Part shown: in pieces, positions 55,275 to 61,578 of the stretch
How the letters are laid out: every line of letters starts with the position of its first letter
Position numbering within the stretch: position 1 is the first letter of the stretch
Assembly: GCF_002968015.1 (NCBI RefSeq)
Contig: NZ_PUIP01000028.1
Span: 1 to 61,578, forward strand
Length of the DNA: 61,578 bases
Source: Massilia phosphatilytica
GTDB lineage: Bacteria; Pseudomonadota; Gammaproteobacteria; Burkholderiales; Burkholderiaceae_D
Reading direction: 5' to 3'
Position numbers and translations under genes: made by a program
The notes under the pieces: model-generated
The model's database searches: none
What the model saw: the letters and a program-made list of their open reading frames with translations, nothing else
What the model was told of the DNA's origin: nothing

Positions 55275-55754
55275 TCAGGCCAGGCCGGACTTGTCGACGC
55301 CGAACGCCTTGTCGTACGTGCCGGGGACGAGCTGGAAGCCGACGTTGACGCGGTTCCAGGCGTTGATGGACATGACGAGGAACGTCAGATCGGACAATTC
55401 CTTCTCCGACAGCGCCGCACGCACCTGTTCATAGACGTTGTCGGGCACGCCGTCGGCCGGCATCCGGGTCAGGATCTCGGTCCAGGCCAGGGCCGCGCGT
55501 TCACGCGGGCTGAACAGGGTCGATTCGCGCCAGACGGCAACATGGTGCAGCCTGAGCGGACGCTCGCCGTGCTGGGTCGCCTCTTTGACGTGCATGTCGA
55601 CACAGAAGGCGCAGCCGTTGAGCTGCGAGGCCCGGAGGTCCACGAGATCGCGGATCGTCTCCTCGATGGCCGATTGCCTCAGCGCCAGGCTGAAGTCGAC
55701 GAATTTCTTGAACAGCTCAGGCGATTGTTTCTGGTAATCGATGCGTTGCGACAT
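55275..55754 (-). CDS. Carboxymuconolactone decarboxylase/AhpD-like protein
   Basis: The 159-residue all-helical protein has the AhpD signature CAFCVDMHVKEA (~48-59): two Cys in CxxC plus the His two residues on, as in alkylhydroperoxidase-like enzymes and gamma-carboxymuconolactone decarboxylases. With the CxxC intact, a redox role (peroxide or disulfide reduction) is more likely than decarboxylation. It is 46 nt downstream of the NAD(P)-binding protein gene in the operon. Confidence 0.9.
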   Translation of the reverse strand: MSQRIDYQKQSPELFKKFVDFSLALRQSAIEETIRDLVDLRASQLNGCAFCVDMHVKEATQHGERPLRLHHVAVWRESTLFSPRERAALAWTEILTRMPADGVPDNVYEQVRAALSEKELSDLTFLVMSINAWNRVNVGFQLVPGTYDKAFGVDKSGLA

Positions 55755-55800
55755 GATGGATCTCCTTTAAAAAACCTCGGGTAACGATGCGGTGCGGCGC

Positions 55801-56556
55801 TCAACCCTGTGCAAGCTTGCGGCTGAGCCAGTTATGGAAACGGGTCGGCCCCTTGAATGCGGTCTCGCTGGCCAACAGCGACCGGTCGTCCAGCTCGCTG
55901 CCGAAATAGCGTGCGTGCACGTCGGCGACAACCGGGCGTTTGTCGTGACGCGCGGCAAGGAACTTGCGTGCCAGCTCATCGATCGGAAAGCGATCCGGTC
56001 CGCCGATTTCGACGGTGCCGTTCAACGGCGCACCGACCGCGAGATCGGCCAGTACGGCGCAGATGTCGTCCGACGCGATCGGCTGGATCAGCGCCGGCGA
56101 CAAATGGATCGTGCCCCCGACGTCGCCGGTCTCGACAATGCCTTCGACGAACTCGAAGAATTGCGTCGCCCGCAGGATGGTGTAAGGCAGTTTCGATGCC
56201 TTCACCAGATCTTCCTGCGCCACCTTCGCCCGGAAATAACCGCAGTCTGGCAGGCGGTCGGCACCGACGATGGACAGCACGACATGGTGTTCCACGCCCG
56301 CGGCGGCTTCGGCGGCCAGCAGGTTGCCGCTGGACGTCCGGAAGAAATCCATCACGGCCTGGTCTTCGAATGACGGGGAGTTCGCCACGTCGACGACGAC
56401 CTGGGCCCCGTCGAGGGCTGCGGCCAGGCCTTCGCCGGTCAGCACATTTACGCCCGTGGAGGGCGATGCGGCCACGGTCTCATGTCCATTCAGACGTAGC
56501 CGGTTTACAATATTCGCTCCGATGAGACCTGTCCCGCCGATCACAACAATTTTCAT
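55801..56556 (-). CDS. NAD(P)-binding protein, NmrA-like SDR
   Basis: The ATG at 56556 (GAGGAG upstream) gives 251 residues starting MKIVVIGGTGLIGANIVNRL, the NAD(P)-binding Rossmann GxxGxxG. No clear SDR catalytic YxxxK is present, which fits the NmrA-like group of atypical SDRs that act as redox sensors or reductases. First gene of the efflux operon, divergent from the winged-helix regulator. Confidence 0.88.
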   Translation of the reverse strand: MKIVVIGGTGLIGANIVNRLRLNGHETVAASPSTGVNVLTGEGLAAALDGAQVVVDVANSPSFEDQAVMDFFRTSSGNLLAAEAAAGVEHHVVLSIVGADRLPDCGYFRAKVAQEDLVKASKLPYTILRATQFFEFVEGIVETGDVGGTIHLSPALIQPIASDDICAVLADLAVGAPLNGTVEIGGPDRFPIDELARKFLAARHDKRPVVADVHARYFGSELDDRSLLASETAFKGPTRFHNWLSRKLAQG

Positions 56557-56665
56557 GTTCCGCTCCTCGAATGAGTGTCGACCGTCGTCATGGCGTTCGA
56601 TGTACACAGTATGTTTGCCGGCCGGGCGGAAGACTTTGCCGTCATCTTGGAAATATCTTGGTTTT

Positions 56666-56692
56666 CGCGTGGGTATTCATTCACCCCACGCG
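56666..56692. promoter_or_regulatory. Spaced inverted repeat before the regulator gene
   Basis: CGCGTGGG-N11-CCCACGCG is a perfect 8-bp inverted repeat directly before the ribosome site (GGGAG) of the regulator gene at 56707 and inside the shared divergent region with the efflux operon. It could be the regulator's own binding site or an RNA hairpin hiding the ribosome site. Confidence 0.5.
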
Positions 56693-56706
56693 ACAGGGAG
56701 CCGACC

Positions 56707-58281
56707 ATGCTTCTAGTCTTCGAAGACTGCGTGCTCGACCTGAACCGGCGCGAGCTCGTGCGGGCCTCACGGGTCGTGCCGACGGCGCCCCAGGTGTTCG
56801 ACCTGCTGGCCTATCTGGCGAAGTGCCGCGAACGTGTCGTCAGCAGGGACGAGCTGGTCGATGCGATCTGGGCGGGCCGGATCGTCTCGGAATCGACCTT
56901 GGCCAGCCACATCAATGCGGTCCGCAAGGCGGTCGGCGACAGCGGCCAGCAGCAGCGCGTCATCCGGACGGTTGCCCGCAAGGGGTTTCGCTTCGCCGCC
57001 GAGCTGCAGGAGCGCGCGTCGCCCGAGGGGATCGACGTCGCCGCCGCCGAGCCGTTGCAGGTGCCTGGACCCGCACCGGCCCTGCCCGCCAAGCCGTCGA
57101 TTGCCGTGCTGCCGTTTGTCAACCTGAGCGGCGACCCCGAGCAGGACTACCTGGTCGATGGCGTGATCGAGGACATCATCGCGGCCTTGTCCCGGCATCG
57201 CTGGCTGTTCGTCGTCGCCCGCAATTCCAGCTTCACCTACAAGGGCCGGACGGTGGACGTCAAGCAGGTCGGCCGCGAACTGGGCGTGCGCTACGTGCTG
57301 GAAGGCAGCTGGCGCAAGGCGAAGGACCGCGTGCGCATCACGGGTCAGCTGATCGACGCCACGACCGGCGCGCATCACTGGGCCGGTCGGTTCGAAGGGG
57401 TGCTCGGGGATATCTTCGAGCTGCAGGACCAGATCACGGAAAGCGTGATCGGCGCGGTCGCCCCGGAACTCGAGCGGGCGGAAATCGAACGGGCCAGGCA
57501 CAAACCTACCGGAAGCCTGGACGCCTACGACTATTACCTCCGCGGCGTCGCCGAACTGCACCGGGCGAACAAGGACGCCAGCGCCGAGGCGCTCCAGTTC
57601 TTGTACAAGGCGATTGCGACCGATCCGGAATTCGCATCCGCCCACGCCATGGCTGCGTGGTGCTATTCCTGGCGCAAGGCGAATCGGTGGATGGACGATC
57701 CTGCCCAGGAAGCGGCCGAAGGAATCCGCCTGGCGCGCCGTGCCGTGGACCTGGGCAAGGGAGACGCCGTCGCGCTGACCCGGAGCGGCCATGCCATCGG
57801 TTACCTCGCCGGCGATCTCCCGGGAGGCATCGCGTTGCTGGACCAGGCCCTGTTCCTGAACCCGAACCTCGCCGCGGCGCGCTATCTCGGCGGCTTCCTC
57901 AGGCTGTGGCTGGGCGAGACCGGGGCCGCCATCGAACATCTGGCAGGAGCCGTGCGTCTGAGTCCGCTCGATCCGGAGCTGTACCGGATGCAGGCCGGCA
58001 TGGCGGTCGCGCATCTGTTCGAAAAGCGCTTCGACACGGCCTCGTCATGGGCCGAGAAAGCCTCCCGCGATTTTCCGGACTTCCTGCTGGCGGCAGTCAT
58101 CCTCGCGGCCAGCCATGCGCTCGCCGGCCGTCCCGCCGAGGCACGGCGCGCGATGGAACACATACGGCGCATCGACCCGGCATTGCGTTTGACCACCATC
58201 ACCCACTGGCTGCCCATTCGCCGGCCCGAGCATCTCACGACGCTGGTCACCGGTCTCGCCGAGGCAGGGCTGCCGCCCTAG
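56707..58281 (+). CDS. CadC-like winged-helix regulator with TPR region
   Basis: The ATG at 56707 with GGGAG 6 nt upstream gives 524 residues. The first ~100 are an OmpR/CadC-type winged helix (LVFEDCVLDLNRREL, APQVFDLLAYLAKCRERVVSRDELVDAIW, in part, GRIVSESTLASHINAVRKAV). After a linker, PSIAVLPFVNLSGDPEQDYLVDG (in part) opens a TolB-N/FlgO-like domain often seen in adenylate cyclase-type proteins, and the last ~200 residues are TPR repeats (AVDLGKGDAVALTRSG and so on). No transmembrane helix is visible, unlike CadC. It is divergent from the efflux operon and is the likely regulator of it. Confidence 0.9.
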   Translation: MLLVFEDCVLDLNRRELVRASRVVPTAPQVFDLLAYLAKCRERVVSRDELVDAIWAGRIVSESTLASHINAVRKAVGDSGQQQRVIRTVARKGFRFAAELQERASPEGIDVAAAEPLQVPGPAPALPAKPSIAVLPFVNLSGDPEQDYLVDGVIEDIIAALSRHRWLFVVARNSSFTYKGRTVDVKQVGRELGVRYVLEGSWRKAKDRVRITGQLIDATTGAHHWAGRFEGVLGDIFELQDQITESVIGAVAPELERAEIERARHKPTGSLDAYDYYLRGVAELHRANKDASAEALQFLYKAIATDPEFASAHAMAAWCYSWRKANRWMDDPAQEAAEGIRLARRAVDLGKGDAVALTRSGHAIGYLAGDLPGGIALLDQALFLNPNLAAARYLGGFLRLWLGETGAAIEHLAGAVRLSPLDPELYRMQAGMAVAHLFEKRFDTASSWAEKASRDFPDFLLAAVILAASHALAGRPAEARRAMEHIRRIDPALRLTTITHWLPIRRPEHLTTLVTGLAEAGLPP

Positions 58282-58397
58282 CGGGGCTGGCGACTGTGTC
58301 AAAAGCGATGCTATGTCCGTTTCCGCACTGAACGGTCTTGCCGCTGGTCGTAGGCTTCAGGGTAAAGAACACCCCCCGATGACCGCAGAGACCAACC

Positions 58398-60203
58398 ATG
58401 ACTACGCCGACGGATGACGCCCCGACATTACCCAAGCCCGCTCCCCTGTCGCTCGCGGCGTGGAAACACTTCGTCAACGTCGCCAAGCCCTACTGGCTGG
58501 GGAATGAAAAAGGCAGGGCCTGGACCCAACTGCTGCTGTTGATCGTGCTGATGCTGGTCGACACCAAGCTCGCCGTCATGCTGAACAACCAGACCGGCGA
58601 GCTGACATCGTCGCTGGCCGGCAAGGACGCCGACCGTTTCTGGACGTCGGTGCGCACATGCCTGTTCATCCTCGCGTTCGCCGTGCCGACCTACGCCTTT
58701 TATTACTACATGCGCGACGTCTTCGCGAACCAGTGGCGGCGCTGGCTCACCGGCCGCTTCCTGGACGGCTATTTGCAGGACCGCAAATACTATGCGCTGG
58801 GCGCCAGCAACGAGATCGACAACCCGGACCAGCGCATCAGCGAGGACATCAACACGTTCACGGGGCGGTCCATCAACTTCCTGCTGATCTTCCTCGGCTC
58901 GCTCATGCAACTGGTCGCCTTCAGCACGGTGCTGTGGTCGATCTCGCACCTGCTCGTGGCCGTGCTCGTGGCATACGCGGTGATGGGCAATGTCGTCGCC
59001 CTGTACTTCTTCGGCAGCCCGCTGATCCAGCTGAATTTCTGGCAGTTGCGGCGCGAAGCCGACTTTCGCTTCAGCCTGATGCGCCTGCGCGAAAATGCCG
59101 AATCGATCGCGTTCTACCGCGGCGAAGCGCAGGAGCGCACGCACATCGACAGCCGCTTCGACAAGGTCATCCGCAACTTTGCCCGGCTGATCAAGAAGCA
59201 GCGCGCGCTCAATTTTTTCCAGCGCACGTTCAGCCAGCTCACCGTGGTGCTGCCGTACGTGCTGCTGGCCGGCGGCGTGTTGTCGGGCGAGCTGGAAGTG
59301 GGCCAGGCGACGCGCGCCGCCGGCGCCTTTACGGCCGTGCTCGGCGCGGTGGGCGTCATCGTCGACAATTTCGAGAGCCTCAGCCGTTTCGTCGCGGGGA
59401 TCGGCCGCCTGCAAGCGCTGTCCAACCTCGTGCTGCCCAATGCGCAGCCCGCGGGCGGGGACGCCCATCCGCGCATCGCGATGCGTCCGGGCACGCACTT
59501 CGCGCTGGAATCCGTGACCTTGCATCCGCCGCAATCCGATCGCGTCCTCATCAAGGAGCTGAGCCTCGTGCTGAAGCCCGGCGACGCCCTGTTGATCACG
59601 GGCGCCAGCGGCTGCGGCAAGAGCTCGCTGCTGCGTGCGATCGCGGGGTTGTGGCACACGGGTAGCGGCACCATCCAGCATCCGCCGCTGGAAGACGTGT
59701 TCTTCCTGCCGCAGCAGCCCTATCTTCAGCCGAGTACGCTGCGCAGCCAGCTCATCTATCCCAGCGTGCACTGCGAGCTGGGCGACGAGCAGCTGCTCGA
59801 CATCCTGGACCAGGTGCATTTGCCGGCACTGGTCGAACGCATGGGCGGCCTGGATGCCGTGCAGGACTGGAGCAAGGTGTTGTCGGTCGGCGAACAGCAG
59901 CGCCTCGCGTTCGGCCGCGTGCTCGTGCACGCGCCGCGGATCGTCATCCTGGACGAAGCGACGAGCGCACTCGACAGCGCCAATGAAGCGGCCCTGTACG
60001 CGCGCCTGCGCGCCAGCGGCGCGACCCTCGTCAGCATCGCCCACCGCGAAGCCGTGCTGCGTCACCATACGCACGTGCTGCGGCTGGTGGGCGACGGGAC
60101 GTGGGAAGTCAGCGAAGCCAGCGGGTTCGAGTTCGACAAGCCGGATGCCGGCAACGAGGCGGCACCGGTGCGGCAAGCGGTTGTGGCGACGTTTGTCGGG
60201 TGA
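58398..60203 (+). CDS. SbmA/YddA-like ABC transporter (permease-ATPase fusion)
   Basis: The 601-residue protein has an N-terminal membrane domain (~30-340, several helices, e.g. LLLLIVLMLVDTKLAVML) of the ABC_membrane_2/SbmA-BacA kind and a C-terminal ATPase: Walker A GASGCGKSS (~402-410), signature LSVGEQQRLAFGR and Walker B VILDEATSAL. Fusion of the two domains is the YddA arrangement. It probably exports or imports peptides or lipids. Before it lie about 115 nt without a gene. Its end marks the right edge of the high-GC region. Confidence 0.92.
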   Translation: MTTPTDDAPTLPKPAPLSLAAWKHFVNVAKPYWLGNEKGRAWTQLLLLIVLMLVDTKLAVMLNNQTGELTSSLAGKDADRFWTSVRTCLFILAFAVPTYAFYYYMRDVFANQWRRWLTGRFLDGYLQDRKYYALGASNEIDNPDQRISEDINTFTGRSINFLLIFLGSLMQLVAFSTVLWSISHLLVAVLVAYAVMGNVVALYFFGSPLIQLNFWQLRREADFRFSLMRLRENAESIAFYRGEAQERTHIDSRFDKVIRNFARLIKKQRALNFFQRTFSQLTVVLPYVLLAGGVLSGELEVGQATRAAGAFTAVLGAVGVIVDNFESLSRFVAGIGRLQALSNLVLPNAQPAGGDAHPRIAMRPGTHFALESVTLHPPQSDRVLIKELSLVLKPGDALLITGASGCGKSSLLRAIAGLWHTGSGTIQHPPLEDVFFLPQQPYLQPSTLRSQLIYPSVHCELGDEQLLDILDQVHLPALVERMGGLDAVQDWSKVLSVGEQQRLAFGRVLVHAPRIVILDEATSALDSANEAALYARLRASGATLVSIAHREAVLRHHTHVLRLVGDGTWEVSEASGFEFDKPDAGNEAAPVRQAVVATFVG

Positions 60204-60483
60204 TTTTGGGGACCGGAACAGCGGTGCTGAAGCTCACCTTAATTATTGATGAGAAACTGTGCTGACGCTAAACTCAGTTTTTCTAAGTCGCATCGAATCC
60301 CACACAGGATCTTATGTCCACTTTCGGCGTTATCCCAATACGACCAGACTTGTTATCTGCGACAGCAGAAGATCTTGCCGACCCAGTTTTATTACGCAGA
60401 CGTTGAGTCGGGCACTGAGGTGATGAGCGGAGCGGGGCTCGCATGAGTAAAACGATTCGATGTTGATACAGTCCGACAGCGAA
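60204..60483. other. Gene-free stretch at base-composition shift
   Basis: About 280 bp after the ABC transporter gene, with visibly lower GC than the region to its left. One short plus-strand open frame (60246-60446) lacks a ribosome site and resembles nothing; I see no gene, repeat or tRNA in it. The change in composition here suggests a recombination boundary. Confidence 0.5.
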
Positions 60484-61008
60484 TCACGACAAGGGCGGAA
60501 CATTAAGCAGCGACTGTATTCCTGCCATGGCCTTGATGCGCTCGATAACACCAAGCAGTTCTGTGTCCAACGGGTCGCCTGTAAACGGCGTCAGGCAAAG
60601 ATGCCGCCTCGGCTGCCGTTGCAGTTTTTCCGGGCTGTCGTCGATCATGATGATTTCGTCTGCGGCATAGCCATACTTCATCGCCTTGCGTAGATCCTTG
60701 ACATACACATAACCATTAGTCCTGGGATCGACCTTCTGGACGCACTTCGAAGCCGCCCAAGAAAATGCGACAGGAAAGGTAGTACCGAACAACTCAGCGG
60801 TGACTGTTTCTACATAGCGCTCACTCGACGAAGACCACACTGCAATTTTGAAGTGCGAAGCACTGAACTTGATCAGCTCAGATGCAAACGGCCGTACATA
60901 GACGAAGTATGGGCCGACCTGAAAGCTATGGACGTAGGGTAAGGGCGCCTCGGTAGCATGAACCAAGGTTTCGTCCAAGTCGAACACAATGAGCCGTACT
61001 CTCGTCAT
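60484..61008 (-). CDS. HAD-like FCP1/NIF-type phosphatase
   Basis: The 174-residue protein begins with the HAD catalytic motif VFDLDETLVH (nucleophile Asp ~9) and continues in the NLI-interacting-factor/FCP1 pattern (VYVRPFASELIKF, IAVWSSSSERYVETV, then DDSPEKL as the distal acidic motif). FCP1-like phosphatases are best known in eukaryotes but occur scattered in bacteria. Substrate unknown. The lower GC of this stretch suggests horizontal gain. Confidence 0.82.
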   Translation of the reverse strand: MTRVRLIVFDLDETLVHATEAPLPYVHSFQVGPYFVYVRPFASELIKFSASHFKIAVWSSSSERYVETVTAELFGTTFPVAFSWAASKCVQKVDPRTNGYVYVKDLRKAMKYGYAADEIIMIDDSPEKLQRQPRRHLCLTPFTGDPLDTELLGVIERIKAMAGIQSLLNVPPLS

Positions 61009-61019
61009 CCCTTTGCTTT

Positions 61020-61100
61020 CAATGTCGGCCGCTGGCCGTTTCGGTTCTTGCTGAGTGACCGCAATCGACCCGAAGCGGACCTTTATCGCTGGTGCGATAG
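61020..61100. repeat. Short dispersed-repeat-like element
   Basis: The segment contains GACCCGAAGCGGACCTTT and, 40 nt before it, AATGTCGGCCGCTGGCCG, in roughly inverse relation. Translations of the form AIDPKRTF read across elements like this recur in unrelated bacterial annotations, which points to a dispersed non-coding repeat. This rests on recall and imperfect symmetry only. Confidence 0.3.
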
Positions 61101-61105
61101 CGGTA

Positions 61106-61450
61106 TCAGTTCCGCATCGTAGGGAGCGTTCTGATCAGGCAGCCAGACCGTATGAGTGCAATGCCGGCTTCACCCGCAAGGTGCTGCCAAGAATCTTTGT
61201 CGGTACTGTATCTGACAACTTTATCGCCAGGCCGAGCCTCGGATTTGAAGATCCTCCACTCAGGATTCATGAATCCAAATGGCACCCTCGGATAGTCCGG
61301 CCTGATTTTCAGGTTCTGTGAAAGCGTGGCCATTTCCTGCTGCTCTACCTCAGCGATTGTCATTGGCGCTGACACCACGTCGGTTGGCGCAAATCTTTCA
61401 CAGCGCTTAGCCGAAGGATTCGCAATAGCGGCAGTCGATACGATGAGCAA
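61106..61450 (-). CDS. Small protein of unknown function (start uncertain)
   Basis: The 114-residue reading from a TTG start has a natural-looking C-terminal half: FMNPEWRIFKSEARPGDKVV and WQHLAGEAGIALIRSGCLI, a pattern I associate with small bacterial proteins of unknown role. The N-terminus (LIVSTAAIANPSA) looks like the end of a signal peptide, but the frame stays open upstream to the window edge with no ATG, so the true start could be TTG at 61450 or farther right. The gene lies in the low-GC stretch together with the HAD phosphatase. Confidence 0.5.
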   Translation of the reverse strand: MLIVSTAAIANPSAKRCERFAPTDVVSAPMTIAEVEQQEMATLSQNLKIRPDYPRVPFGFMNPEWRIFKSEARPGDKVVRYSTDKDSWQHLAGEAGIALIRSGCLIRTLPTMRN

Positions 61451-61578
61451 GCATGCGAAAAGATGGTGCCCCAGGACGTGGTGTATGAAGAGTTCGCCGG
61501 GATCGGCGTTTAGGAAGGCAACTTGAAAGGGTGGCCATCGTGATTCTTGAGGTAAATTTGGGTTTGCGAAGACTCAAC

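Noticed and set aside
60246..60446. 66-codon plus-strand open frame right of the ABC transporter
   Set aside because: No ribosome site, no recognisable motif and low-complexity-free but unconvincing sequence.
61510..61578. 22-codon minus-strand end of a gene entering from the right edge
   Set aside because: The frame ends in a plausible KLPS-stop, but only 22 codons are visible, too few to call a gene.

Overview
The window is about 61.6 kb of high-GC bacterial chromosome, dense with genes on both strands. The gene set suggests a betaproteobacterium of the Oxalobacteraceae (Massilia/Duganella/Telluria type): a PHB depolymerase-family esterase with a CopG-type partner, a stand-alone IF-1 gene, a TonB receptor/GH20/MFS chitin-sugar locus, many chemotaxis and c-di-GMP proteins, NodT-type efflux, and short repeats built on GGGGTCAGAGCAC. 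That placement is inference from gene content; no rRNA or other marker gene lies in the window. I saw no tRNA, rRNA, CRISPR array, prophage or intact insertion sequence.

Layout. 1-2033 (minus) is the N-terminal part of a very repetitive protein built from 8-residue units arranged in an exact 417-bp (139-residue) superrepeat; it runs off the left edge. 2437-6781 holds a lipocalin, an AraC/GyrI-type regulator, a YaiL-like protein, an esterase with a CopG-like regulator behind a clear inverted repeat, and an IF-1 gene. 6784-13125 (minus) is a TonB receptor, GH20 hexosaminidase and MFS transporter operon for uptake and cleavage of GlcNAc-type sugars. 13306-21500 holds a DUF2905 protein, a host-attachment-family protein, two methyl-accepting chemotaxis proteins, and a substrate-binding protein paired with a PAS-containing histidine kinase. 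21501-21860 is a cluster of 29-nt repeats in direct and inverted orientation. 21907-28926 holds a UV damage endonuclease, aldo/keto reductase, bestrophin-like channel, sialate O-acetylesterase, low-complexity secreted protein and a serine-hydrolase lipoprotein.

29030-44247 is mostly exported hydrolases and small envelope proteins (M1, M16, M20 and M15-like peptidases, an exported methyltransferase-like protein, lipoproteins), an ECF sigma factor operon, and a Fpg/Nei-type DNA glycosylase. 44407-51248 is a signalling block: a receiver/HD-GYP protein, a hybrid histidine kinase, a PPC-domain protein, and a PAS/degenerate-GGDEF/EAL protein. 51285-56556 (minus) is a five-gene operon: an NAD(P)-binding protein, an AhpD-like protein and a TolC/MFS/HlyD tripartite pump, with a divergent winged-helix/TPR regulator at 56707. 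An SbmA/YddA-like ABC transporter follows. From about 60200 to the right edge the base composition drops visibly and the content changes to an FCP1/NIF-like HAD phosphatase and a small protein of unknown function, which looks like acquired DNA.

Most candidates for something undescribed are the 139-residue superrepeat protein at the left edge, the alternating 29-nt repeat locus, the redox-enzyme-linked efflux operon, and the exported methyltransferase. All functional calls come from reading motifs by eye; no database search was run.
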